A stretch of DNA of 64,000 nt from contig SAJS01000021.1 of the NCBI GenBank assembly GCA_004017535.1, positions 1-64,000 on the forward strand, read 5' to 3'. Shown here piece after piece: positions 56,594-64,000 of this stretch; positions within the stretch are counted from its first letter, which is position 1; each line of letters opens with the position of its first letter. The position numbers and the translations under genes were made by a program. The DNA is from Mesorhizobium sp. Lineage in GTDB: Bacteria; Pseudomonadota; Alphaproteobacteria; Rhizobiales; Rhizobiaceae. Under the pieces are notes generated by a model. The model made no database searches. It saw only the letters and a list, made by a program, of their open reading frames with translations, and was not told where the DNA came from.

Positions 56594-57757
56594 TCAGGAA
56601 GTGACAGCGTTTTGAGTTTCGGAAGTCTTGTTTTGCGGAGCCACACAGAGACCCGCGTGACAGGCAGGCTCACCCGTGTAGTTGGCCAGGGCTTGGAGCA
56701 ACGAGGTGAGGTAGCGCTGTTTGGTTTGGTCCGGCACTGGCTCCGAATGGTCCAGCGATTTGATTGCCACCTCGATCAACTCGATCGCCCGGTCCTTGTT
56801 GCCGCTCTCGTAATAATACTGAGCGACCGGAAAGTAACACCCGAATTTAAAGGGTCCATCGCCTTGCGGAGGATTAAGTTCCAGGATCTGTTCGGAGAGC
56901 TCCTTGCCCATCGCAAAGCGATCATCATGCGGAAGATGGGAGTTGTCGATCGTGGGATGGAAGAGTTGGTTCAGCGCCATCACCACCCAAGACATCGCTT
57001 CGAACTTTTTGTTGATCGCGTCCTCGACCAATTCGCGCATAAGCGGCAAGCCGGTTTTGATGTCGCGCAGCTTGTGAAGCAGAATATCCGCATGAACCCG
57101 CCGAAAATCAAAAGAGTCTGGCATCACGGCGAGGCCTTCTTCGATGGCCAATAGTGCCGCTGCCCAATCCTCGTCCTGCATCGCCGGCCCAAGTTTGGCG
57201 TATATCGGCTGACTCAGCGACGATTCGCGCACACGCGAGATTCGCTTTGCATCGACGGCTTTCGCTTCATAGCTGCTGCGCCAGCTGCCGTTAAGGACTT
57301 TCGGCAAAACGTCATCGAGAGGTGCCGGGTGGCCGATATAAGCGATGTGGCCGTCGCGGTCGACCACGAACGAGGTGGGAATCCCGAACGAAGAGCTGGG
57401 TTCCAGCCAGAGCTTTTTCATTTCGCCAGTGCAATCGAACGCTGTCCGATAATTCAGATTCGGGAACTTCTCGGTCAGCCAGGCATCCACGTTGGTCCGC
57501 GCTTCGTCCGCGGTTGCAGCCTTTTCGCAAGCTGCGACTCCGATAATCTCAAATCCGCTGTCTTTATATTTCTCCTGCAGTTCGATCAAATGGGGCATGG
57601 CGTGGACACATGGTCGGCACCAAGTCGCCCAAAATTCAACGAGGTAGACCTTGCCGGGCCGAAGGCTCGTGAGGGGCTCGCCACGCAGCCAGTTCTCCAC
57701 TTTCAGCGCAGGAGCCGGGGACCCCATACGCAGTTCCATCTTGGTGTCCAAAGTCAT
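56594..57757 (-). CDS. TlpA-like thioredoxin-fold protein with helical C-terminal domain, copy B
   Basis: A 387-aa paralogue of 51818-52993. The domain layout is the same, but the redox motif is WATWCRPC (Arg for Gly) and it is followed by VHAMPH. Both Cys remain, so thiol chemistry is possible with an altered redox potential. A 4-residue deletion falls near residue 200 (KRISRVRESSL). The start at 57757 has AAAGGTG upstream. It is preceded by a sigma-54-like promoter without a NifA site. Confidence 0.78.
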   Translation of the reverse strand: MTLDTKMELRMGSPAPALKVENWLRGEPLTSLRPGKVYLVEFWATWCRPCVHAMPHLIELQEKYKDSGFEIIGVAACEKAATADEARTNVDAWLTEKFPNLNYRTAFDCTGEMKKLWLEPSSSFGIPTSFVVDRDGHIAYIGHPAPLDDVLPKVLNGSWRSSYEAKAVDAKRISRVRESSLSQPIYAKLGPAMQDEDWAAALLAIEEGLAVMPDSFDFRRVHADILLHKLRDIKTGLPLMRELVEDAINKKFEAMSWVVMALNQLFHPTIDNSHLPHDDRFAMGKELSEQILELNPPQGDGPFKFGCYFPVAQYYYESGNKDRAIELIEVAIKSLDHSEPVPDQTKQRYLTSLLQALANYTGEPACHAGLCVAPQNKTSETQNAVTS

Positions 57758-57881
57758 TCCACACCTTTCGTCTCTTTTGTCGCGGAATATTTTCCAGTCA
57801 AAATCGGACACGGTCTCGAGGGCATTGCTCCCTCTCGCTTGCTTCAGCGAAGCTCTCACCGTGTTGCCGCACATCAAGCAC

Positions 57882-57897
57882 GGCAAAGGGCATGCCA
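57882..57897 (-). promoter_or_regulatory. Sigma-54-type promoter, copy B, NifA site lost
   Basis: Minus strand TGGCATG-CCCT-TTGCC keeps the GG and GC at the right spacing. The sequence aligned to the NifA site of copy A is deleted; only the following GTCGG...TTTCG is left at about 57975-57990. Activation by NifA would be weak at best. Confidence 0.6.
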
Positions 57898-58011
57898 ACC
57901 CTTCTTAGCTTCGGCAAGCGCCGGTACCGCCTTGAATAAGCGAGCCCTAACATGGCCAGCTGACGTTAACCTGAATGTCGGCTTTCGACGGCTCACCTTA
58001 GCGGCTGCCGT

Positions 58012-58389
58012 TTAGGAAGGTGAGAGTTTGGCTGGCCCGCTGGCGATAAGACCGGCTTCGGCGTCCTGGAGTAGTCGCACTTCGGCGATGGGGTCGAAAG
58101 TGCGGGAGAGGCTCGGTACCCTTGCAGCCACCGCCGCATGTGGCCCGGCGTCATAATTCGCGTCGCGGTTGCCAACGGCGGCGTTGGGCTCGATCCACGT
58201 GGCGTTGAGCCCGACAGCACGTAAAGCTGCATCGTGATTGAATGCCCTTTGCTGTTTCACGCCAAGCAGGAGTCGCGCGACGCTACCTTGCTCAAGCGCG
58301 AGCAGAGCGATCTGACGCCGTAGGAATATTGCTCGTCCCGCTTTTGCCGCCAGAGGCGGAAATCTTTCCTGAATGCCACCGCCGATCAT
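58012..58389 (-). CDS. Unrecognised ORF, end of duplicated segment
   Basis: A 125-aa open frame. The central and C-terminal part (LNATWIEPNAAVGNRDANYD) matches at DNA level the broken sequence at 53270-53460 in copy A. I do not recognise a family; the N-terminal part (LRRQIALLALEQGSVARLLL) is helical. It may be a gene fragment. It is directly downstream of the monooxygenase gene, 14 bp from its stop. Confidence 0.35.
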   Translation of the reverse strand: MIGGGIQERFPPLAAKAGRAIFLRRQIALLALEQGSVARLLLGVKQQRAFNHDAALRAVGLNATWIEPNAAVGNRDANYDAGPHAAVAARVPSLSRTFDPIAEVRLLQDAEAGLIASGPAKLSPS

Positions 58390-58402
58390 TAATATCGACG
58401 AA

Positions 58403-59701
58403 TCATATCCCGCTGCCCATTTGTTCGACTCCGAGGTCGGGCCAGCACTCCGTCAAGGGACGGTTGATGAACCCTAGATGCTCGGGATTGGCGCATGGCG
58501 CGCGCCGCAGAAGGCTGTCAAGGATGCGGCGCGCTCGCCAGGCCAGCAGCCCAAAGTTCGGATCAGCCAGCCCGCGCTGTCCAAGGCAGGCGTTCTGAAC
58601 GAAAAGGCGTCGGTCTCGCGGTCCGTCCCAGTACACCGAAAAATCCTCGCCGATGGCGAGCTCATTGCCGATCTGTTCGAGGCGATCTGCGATCGGTTCT
58701 AGGAAACCCGGCAGCGGTTTCTCGTACCCGGTGGCCAGGATGACGATATCGGCGGTTACTTCTCCGATGTTGTCCAAGCCGCGTTGCAGCGTGAGCCTGT
58801 GCCCTGCTCCGGCATTGATGCAGCGCGACACGTTGCAACTTGGCCGCAATGTGATCTCGCATTGGTGTGGCTCGAGAAAGGCGTGGTGGTAGAGCGCCTG
58901 ATAGACCGCGCGCAACTTGCTTTCTGAAATGCCCTCGGAGGCAAGCGCGAAACGCCGCAGGAACAGCTGTCGATGCACCTCGCTCATCGCAGCAAAACGA
59001 TCCGAGAAGCATGGCGTGAACAGCCCGTTTGTGAACGCGTGGTCGTCGAAAGGCATCTCGCGCGTCAAGACCCATGTGATCGCCGCGGGCCGCCGTTCTT
59101 TCGGCCGGCCGACAAGGTGCAGTAGCAGCTCGGCTCCCGACTGTCCGCCGCCAACAACGCAGACATGCTTTTTTTGCACCTCAGGATTGATGTGGGCCAA
59201 CTCAGATGAGTGGAACAGGTTGGGTCCAGTCCAGCCATGAAACTGAGGCGGAATTTGCGCCTGCTTGCCTATGTCGATGACGAGGTTTCTTGCATCAAGG
59301 ACCGCGTTGTCCGTCCGCACGCGAAACTCGCCGTCAAAGCGGATTTCGCGAACGGCCTCGCCGCCACGGACAAGCGGATTCTTCTGGAACGCCCAGTTGA
59401 GATATTGGGCGAACTCGGCTCTAAGCACCCCGTGAAATTGCGCATTGAGGAAATTGTAAAGACGCCCGTTCTCGTGGAGGTAGTTTACGAATGTGTAGGC
59501 TGATCGCGGATTGACCAGAGTAACCAGATCCTGGAAGTGGCCGACCTGGAGCTCCGCGCAATCGAAAGCGCTGCCTGGATGTCCTCGGAAATCGACCTCC
59601 CGGTCCAGGAACAGTGCCCCTTGCGCAATCTCTTCCTGTATCTGACACGCAAGGCTCAAATTAGATGGTCCAGCACCCACACCAATACAAAAGAGGTCCA
59701 C
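58403..59701 (-). CDS. L-lysine/L-ornithine N-monooxygenase family protein
   Basis: A 432-aa flavin N-hydroxylating monooxygenase (SidA/IucD/PvdA type), using FAD, NADPH and O2 to hydroxylate a side-chain amine. Motifs: GVGAGPSNLSLA (FAD), FRGHPGSAFDCAELQVGHFQ region, VCVVGGGQSGAELLLHL (NADPH) and DIVILATGYEKPLPG. Start is a GTG with GAGGAG and AAGGA upstream. No siderophore synthetase, acyltransferase or transporter is found nearby, so the hydroxylated product is unknown. Its place between nif genes suggests symbiosis-linked expression, but no promoter is visible in the 840 bp upstream. Confidence 0.85.
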   Translation of the reverse strand: MDLFCIGVGAGPSNLSLACQIQEEIAQGALFLDREVDFRGHPGSAFDCAELQVGHFQDLVTLVNPRSAYTFVNYLHENGRLYNFLNAQFHGVLRAEFAQYLNWAFQKNPLVRGGEAVREIRFDGEFRVRTDNAVLDARNLVIDIGKQAQIPPQFHGWTGPNLFHSSELAHINPEVQKKHVCVVGGGQSGAELLLHLVGRPKERRPAAITWVLTREMPFDDHAFTNGLFTPCFSDRFAAMSEVHRQLFLRRFALASEGISESKLRAVYQALYHHAFLEPHQCEITLRPSCNVSRCINAGAGHRLTLQRGLDNIGEVTADIVILATGYEKPLPGFLEPIADRLEQIGNELAIGEDFSVYWDGPRDRRLFVQNACLGQRGLADPNFGLLAWRARRILDSLLRRAPCANPEHLGFINRPLTECWPDLGVEQMGSGI

Positions 59702-60543
59702 TTATCCTTACTCCTCTAGGAGTGTTTTCCAACTCAGCGGCATGTTGACGTCGATCGCCGGGCATTGAGCAATGCGAACCTCACAAGCATGCTTGAGCCG
59801 CGGTCCCGACTGAGAGGACAGCAAAAGCGTGTGCCGCCTTCCAGGTCTTGGGCTCAATGTCGGCGGCATCGACAGCGGCGCGGCGTGATCCGAACCCAAG
59901 AGCAGAAGGAAAGTGTGTGATGCTGTCGCGCGGCTCTTCCGGATCTTACGGCGGCTTCTAGCGCCGGCCTCCACCCCAGGAGTGGCTGTTTCCCTGCCAC
60001 GACGGAAGCGGCTCTTTCTTTCGAGGGGCGTAACCATGGATAACGGCTCTTAATGCTTTCGGAGACTCCCATGCATGCGGCGTGCCGGATAAAGACCTGT
60101 CAAACCAACGAGTTCGCGCAGTTCCAGCTCGTCTGGAATCCGACATTGTCGCACGCCCGACGATCGGGCAGGGGAAGCTCCGCGGCAGCGGCCCTTGCAC
60201 ACCGCAGGCTGACAGGGACAGCCGCCGATTTGACGCGCGTCCGGGTACTGATAAGGGGCCTTCCAACAGGGTTCGCGCACGAGGCGGGGTCTCCTGGTAC
60301 ACCCGCCCTGTGGCTTGGCTGCGGTCTGCTGCAGCCGTTCGTCTTTACTGCCCGTTGCGGACGATCTCGCACGAGTTGGTTCACGAGAGCGTCGTGAAGC
60401 AGTCGAGGCGTCCGGTTTGGCTCTGACAAGCGTCGCAAGATGTTCGCGGATCCAGCCATGTCTCCGCAATCCGACCGGTAACCGACGACGACTTCGGACT
60501 GGTTGGCGGTCCTACGACCTGATCGGTGTTCCTACGGAGCTGA
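59702..60543. other. Intergenic region without a recognisable gene
   Basis: Frames up to 139 aa exist on both strands, but they are mutually overlapping, arginine-rich and without family signatures, which is typical of non-coding GC-rich DNA. Possibly a decayed gene. Confidence 0.45.
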
Positions 60544-61416
60544 TCAGCGAGCCAAAAACAGCGGCAATGTGGTCTTCCCAAAGCTCCAGCTCGGCGGACC
60601 GCCGAAAATCCGCTCACGCAGCCCACGGCTGCCATAAGCACCCATGACCATCATGTCAGCACAGATGTCGTTCGCGTGCTGGGTCAGCACTGTGCCCGCC
60701 GATTTGCCGGCGCTCTTAAGCAGGTCAACGGAGACCCGAGCACCGTGCCGAGTAAGATAGGCAGCGATGTCAGCTCCAGACTGCGCGCCTTTCCCGTTGT
60801 TTTGCGCCTTTGGATCGACCATAGCGACACAGACTTCCTTGGCAGCGGATAGGATACTAAGAGCTTCCCGAACCGCACGCGAGGCCTCTACACGCGAATC
60901 CCAGCCGACCAGCACGCGTCGAGGCGACAGCGTCGCCTTAACGCCCTTCGGCACGATGAGCACCGGCTTTCCGCTATCGAACAAGCAGCCGTTGACAACA
61001 GGAGGTCCGAGAGTCTCATCGTTGAGGAGGTCTCCTCCAACGATCGTCAGGTCAGCGCAGAGCGCCCGCTGTCGTGCCACTTCACCGAGGCTAGCCGGAT
61101 CGCAATAGTCGGTGTCAACGTCACAGGAAAGCGACATAGCTTTCAGCCTTTTGAGGATATCCGCGGACCGTCTTTCCATTCTGGTCACGTCCTGTGAAAA
61201 TTTCTCGATTTGCTGAAATCGATAGTTCGGTACTGCAATTGCCTGTGCACGTCCTGTATTCCATTCGGGGGGCGGAGACGACATCAAGAGCAATGGAGGC
61301 GGTATAATGAGTACCGATAGGTGCGCGCCGACCTCGGCACACAGTCCGGCAGCTGTTGTGAGGTCCTCATCAGAATGATCAGCACCCGTCACACTGAATA
61401 TGCTTTTAAATTCCAT
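60544..61416 (-). CDS. Universal stress protein (tandem UspA)
   Basis: A 290-aa protein with two Usp domains. The first (1 to about 155) is degenerate; the second (about 165-290) has RRVLVGWDSRVEASRAVREA and the nucleotide-binding MMVMGAYGSRGLRERIFGG, after which the usual small residue is followed by a proline-rich PPSW. Likely a cytoplasmic stress or low-oxygen protein. It lies 95 bp downstream of the response-regulator gene, same direction. Confidence 0.85.
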   Translation of the reverse strand: MEFKSIFSVTGADHSDEDLTTAAGLCAEVGAHLSVLIIPPPLLLMSSPPPEWNTGRAQAIAVPNYRFQQIEKFSQDVTRMERRSADILKRLKAMSLSCDVDTDYCDPASLGEVARQRALCADLTIVGGDLLNDETLGPPVVNGCLFDSGKPVLIVPKGVKATLSPRRVLVGWDSRVEASRAVREALSILSAAKEVCVAMVDPKAQNNGKGAQSGADIAAYLTRHGARVSVDLLKSAGKSAGTVLTQHANDICADMMVMGAYGSRGLRERIFGGPPSWSFGKTTLPLFLAR

Positions 61417-61511
61417 TTGCCTGCTTCTCCTGGTCTTCGTTAGGAGCGCCTCAAAGCGGCAACACCGCTCTCAGGAGGAAGAGAGAGCGGCACCACGTTC
61501 GATCACCGATT

Positions 61512-62216
61512 TCAGTCGTCCGGCTTCTCGAGCGAGTAGCCGGCCGACCTGACGGTGCGAATGACGCTGCCGGGCAAGGCCGTTTTCAGCGCCCTCCTGA
61601 TTCGGCTGATATGGACATCGACGGTGCGTGCACCGACATGAATGTTGGGCAGCCAGGCCGCCCCGATAAGCTCGTCCCGGCTGAAGACCTTGCCGGGGGC
61701 CTCAATCATAAGCCGCAGCACGTTGAAATCGATCCGTCCGAGATGGATGTCGTGGCCATTACCGCGAACCCGATGGGCATCGAGCTTCATCTCCAGGCCT
61801 CCACAACAAATCCAACTGTCGTTTTCAACCCCGTTCGGACCACGCTTGGTCAGCCCGAGCCTCGCCCGCAGGCAGTCGAGCAGCTTGGCCGGAGCCACCG
61901 GCCGCACAAAGCTCTCAACGCCTGCCTTCAAGAGATCGAGGTGCTGGTGCTCGGCGCCAGGCGCGATCAGGGCGATGATAGGCAGGTCGGTGGTGCGCGG
62001 TTCCCGCTTGAGGTGGGCGCAAATTGCGGACCCGTTTATGCTGGCTGGGTCGCAATCCAGCACTACGGCCTGAAGCTCCCGTTGTTCGGCCAAGGCCAGC
62101 GCAGCCTTCGCGCCGTCTGCCGTCTCACTGCTGAAACCGTCAACCTCCAGTATGTGGCTGTAGAGCAGATAGAACTCGGCATCTTGCGAGCAGATCAGGA
62201 CCAGCGGCTTCTTCAT
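61512..62216 (-). CDS. OmpR/PhoB-like response regulator with degenerate receiver
   Basis: A 234-aa protein with a receiver domain (about 1-120) and a winged-helix DNA-binding domain (about 135-230; LGRIDFNVLRLMIEAPGKVF, ARTVDVHISRIRRAL, IRTVRSAGY). The receiver retains an Asp in AVVLDCDPAS, but the acidic pair near the N-terminus is SQD, the switch Thr/Ser is Ile (PIIALIAPG) and the conserved Lys is Arg (FVRPVAP). Phosphorylation control is therefore doubtful; it may be constitutive or respond differently. The start at 62216 fits the family. The frame is open to 62327, where an ATG overlaps the DUF269 stop, so it could be longer and coupled. No partner kinase is in the window. Confidence 0.82.
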   Translation of the reverse strand: MKKPLVLICSQDAEFYLLYSHILEVDGFSSETADGAKAALALAEQRELQAVVLDCDPASINGSAICAHLKREPRTTDLPIIALIAPGAEHQHLDLLKAGVESFVRPVAPAKLLDCLRARLGLTKRGPNGVENDSWICCGGLEMKLDAHRVRGNGHDIHLGRIDFNVLRLMIEAPGKVFSRDELIGAAWLPNIHVGARTVDVHISRIRRALKTALPGSVIRTVRSAGYSLEKPDD

Positions 62217-62323
62217 CGGCGATACCCCAACAACCTGGTCGGCCTCGAGCCCCTGGATCGAGGGGACTGGCCAACATAGTTTCTCGGGTCCGTCATGATG
62301 GCCTTTCTCGAAAATCGCGCCCA

Positions 62324-62803
62324 TCATGCCAGCGCCACGTGGGGAAAGGTTTCGATGACTGAAATCGCATCGTCGACCAGCTTCGTACCGGCCGTGGCGA
62401 GCTTCAGGAGCGTCTCGAAGCCAAACCGGTGGACATCGCGCAGCGTTTTGGACAAAACGACCAGCCGTCCGGTCGTGAAAAGCACCCGACCAAAACCCTC
62501 ATGGCTCACCTGGATAATCGGCGATGCCATAAGGCCGCAGCGCTCCTCGATCGCAAGCCCGATGGCGGCGTAGTACTTGTCGAGCCTCCACAGCACGTCG
62601 GGATCGGGATCTCCGATGATTGGGATCCCTCGGCGCTGTTCCTTGGTAATGATGAAGTCGCCCAGCAGCTCAGCGTCCGCTTTGCGTTCCCACGAGCCGT
62701 AGGAATCCTGAGAACGGATCAGCCGCACGAGGCATTTGACGAACGGGGTGCAAAGAGCCGCCTCGTCTTCGGCGACAGCTGGGGGGATTGCGGGGTCAGG
62801 CAT
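62324..62803 (-). CDS. NifX-associated protein (DUF269), third version
   Basis: A 159-aa DUF269 protein in its standard place behind nifX. Core: FVKCLVRLIRSQDSYGSWER, AELLGDFIITKEQRRG, DPDVLWRLDKYYAAIGLAIE and DVHRFGFETLLKLATA. The start at 62803 has GAGGAGG upstream and lies 16 bp after the nifX stop. It differs clearly from copies A and B, so it is the older paralogue rather than a third recent copy. Likely role in FeMo-cofactor assembly. Confidence 0.88.
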   Translation of the reverse strand: MPDPAIPPAVAEDEAALCTPFVKCLVRLIRSQDSYGSWERKADAELLGDFIITKEQRRGIPIIGDPDPDVLWRLDKYYAAIGLAIEERCGLMASPIIQVSHEGFGRVLFTTGRLVVLSKTLRDVHRFGFETLLKLATAGTKLVDDAISVIETFPHVALA

Positions 62804-62819
62804 TGGCGTCCTCCTCTTT

Positions 62820-63317
62820 TCAGTCCTCGTCCTCGAAGGACGGTTTCTTTTCGGCAATGCCCGCTCGCGCCAGCACCTTGCGCAGCCAAGGCGGAGGACA
62901 CGTCCTGAGCATCATCTGCGTGCGCAAGAGCACCTGTGGGATCGATTGGGGCTCCGCCACTTTGATCGGGTGGATTTTTGCCGCGACAAGCTTGGCTGCC
63001 GAAGGGCCGCCAATTGCCAGACAAAACAGGATCTGACAGCCCTTGAGCGCATCCACCTTTGGCGTGATGCGATCATCGCGCTCGGCCCGATGCTCCCCGC
63101 TTTCATCGGACACGTCATCGAAGGCCACGGCTTCTACGAGATTCCATTCCTCGCGCGTCACGTCGTAGACAGCAAAGCGCCTGGCCGACCCGAAATGGGC
63201 ATTGAGGTCCTGCATGTCCTGAGTGGCGATCGCAACGCGCAATGCGCCCTTACGTCGTTCAGGCATCGGGGCGAAAACCTCATTACTGACCAGCGAGAGG
63301 CGGCGAACAGCGTTCAT
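62820..63317 (-). CDS. nifX: NifX, FeMo-cofactor precursor carrier
   Basis: A 165-aa NifX/NafY-family protein that holds NifB-co or VK-cluster during FeMo-cofactor synthesis. Motifs: LRVAIATQDMQDLNAHFGSA and FAVYDVTREEWNLVEAVAF near the N-terminus, then ILFCLAIGGPSAAKLVAAKI and PPPWLRKVLARAGIAEKK at the end. Its start overlaps the nifN stop by 4 bp (ATGA) and DUF269 follows after 16 bp, the usual nifN-nifX-DUF269 order. Confidence 0.93.
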   Translation of the reverse strand: MNAVRRLSLVSNEVFAPMPERRKGALRVAIATQDMQDLNAHFGSARRFAVYDVTREEWNLVEAVAFDDVSDESGEHRAERDDRITPKVDALKGCQILFCLAIGGPSAAKLVAAKIHPIKVAEPQSIPQVLLRTQMMLRTCPPPWLRKVLARAGIAEKKPSFEDED

Positions 63318-64000
63318 CGTGATATTTCTCGATTACGGAGTGGATCAAGCGCCTCAGGAGTGGGCGCGTGTTGGTTGGCCTGGAAGATGTTGGCGACCTC
63401 GAAGATCATGTCGCGGGTGCCCTGATAGAGAATTGCGAGCTTGTGCTGGCTGCCTAGTCGATCGAAGACCGGGAACCCGATGCGCATGAGCGGAATTCCG
63501 AGCCGCTCCGATGCTTGGCGCCCGTGCGAATGCGTGACAAGCAGGTCAGCACCGACGGCAAGACTTTCCAGATCGCCGAGATCGCCGATCTGAACCGAAA
63601 CCGCCGGGACTTTCTTGAGAATTTTAGACCTGTCGGTCGTTGTGACGGCCGCGGCTATCTCGGAGCCGAGACCAGCAAAGAAGGTTGCAAGTTGGAACAG
63701 CTGGTCTGGTTCGGCAGCGATGGCAATTTTCTTGCCGCCGAAATGGAAATGTCCGTCGAGCATCGCGTCCTGCAATTGCGCCCGGCGCCGGCGCACGCGG
63801 GCCGGTACCGCCGCGCCCGAAATCGAAGACAGCAGCGACACGAAGCGGTCCGCGTCCTGCAGCCCAGTCAGTGACTGGAACAACACGTAAGGCACGCCGG
63901 TCAACCCGAGCAGCGCTTTCGCCGGGCGGCGCATGTGCTCACCGATGGCGATGCATCGCATGGCCGTGCCCAACTCGCGAATGTCTTCGACGCTGGTGCC
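63314..64000 (-). CDS. nifN: NifN, FeMo-cofactor scaffold subunit (C-terminal part)
   Basis: The 3' part of nifN; the frame stays open to the right edge of the window. NifN forms the NifEN scaffold on which the FeMo-cofactor precursor matures. Visible segments: LFQSLTGLQDADRFVSLLSS, GKKIAIAAEPDQLFQLATFF, DLLVTHSHGRQASERLGIPL and MRIGFPVFDRLGSQHK, matching the C-terminal half of the nitrogenase-like fold. The start and the cluster-ligand Cys lie outside the window. Confidence 0.93.
   Translation of the reverse strand, partial: GTSVEDIRELGTAMRCIAIGEHMRRPAKALLGLTGVPYVLFQSLTGLQDADRFVSLLSSISGAAVPARVRRRRAQLQDAMLDGHFHFGGKKIAIAAEPDQLFQLATFFAGLGSEIAAAVTTTDRSKILKKVPAVSVQIGDLGDLESLAVGADLLVTHSHGRQASERLGIPLMRIGFPVFDRLGSQHKLAILYQGTRDMIFEVANIFQANQHAPTPEALDPLRNREISR

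Larger units (their letters stand above)
55088..58230. repeat. Duplicated nif segment, copy B
   Basis: Second copy of the segment at 50306-53470. It carries several lesions absent from copy A: a nonsense codon in DUF683 (55749-55751), loss of the DUF269 ATG, CGPC to CRPC in the thioredoxin gene, and loss of the NifA site upstream of its promoter. Confidence 0.9.

Noticed and set aside
60050-60469. 139-aa and overlapping frames between the monooxygenase and usp genes
   Set aside because: Open frames on both strands at once, arginine-rich, without motifs or a convincing SD.

Overview
The window looks like part of a symbiotic plasmid or symbiosis island of a nitrogen-fixing rhizobium (Sinorhizobium/Rhizobium/Mesorhizobium type). 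The evidence is a nifN-nifX-DUF269 block at the right edge, two copies of a DUF269-DUF683-fdxB block, an ACC deaminase gene (acdS), a NifA/sigma-54 promoter, the malonate genes matA-matB, and a dipeptide ABC transporter with prolyl oligopeptidases. The last group resembles, from memory, the y4t/y4s/y4q genes of plasmid pNGR234a. IS debris from at least eight families lies between almost all functional blocks. No rRNA, tRNA or CRISPR array was seen.

Layout. 1-1.4 kb: remnants of IS66 and IS21. 1.4-4.1 kb: an M24 creatinase-fold hydrolase and an M20 metallopeptidase. 4.1-6.6 kb: IS debris and a frameshifted matR. 6.7-9.6 kb: matA-matB. 9.6-11.1 kb: an acyl-CoA ligase stub and transposase fragments. 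11.2-17 kb, leftward: a prolyl oligopeptidase, a gamma-glutamyltransferase and a second M24 protein, with a divergent LysR gene. 18.8-22.4 kb: a gamma-glutamylputrescine-synthetase-like gene, an oxidase that has lost its FAD-binding loop, and a GntR gene. 22.6-26.3 kb: IS21 and IS3. 26.3-34.3 kb: a leftward operon of peptide-binding protein, two permeases, two ATPases and a second prolyl oligopeptidase. 35-39.6 kb: IS5, a nested IS66 with an 8-bp target duplication, and IS110.

39.9-47.2 kb carries a leftward set that looks biosynthetic: ATP-grasp ligase, 2-oxoglutarate/Fe(II)-type oxygenase, class III aminotransferase, radical SAM protein, and a LuxR-type regulator that keeps all six AHL-pocket residues. 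A decayed NifA/sigma-54 promoter lies upstream of the radical SAM gene. 47.9-49.7 kb is an ABC exporter broken by one in-frame amber codon.

50.3-58.2 kb is a diverged duplication of about 3.1 kb on either side of acdS. Each copy holds an ExoX-like stub, fdxB, DUF683, DUF269, a nifX tail, a thioredoxin-fold gene, a promoter and an upstream remnant. Copy A keeps an intact NifA/sigma-54 promoter and intact genes. Copy B has a nonsense codon in DUF683, a lost DUF269 start, a changed thioredoxin motif and no NifA site. 58.4-64 kb holds an N-hydroxylating monooxygenase, a universal stress protein, an atypical response regulator, DUF269, nifX and the 3' part of nifN.

Read together, much of the intact content concerns import and hydrolysis of peptides and gamma-glutamyl or amino-acid compounds, malonate use, ACC breakdown and nitrogenase cofactor assembly, which fits a bacteroid or rhizosphere lifestyle. 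The least explained part is the LuxR-linked ATP-grasp/oxygenase/aminotransferase/radical SAM set.
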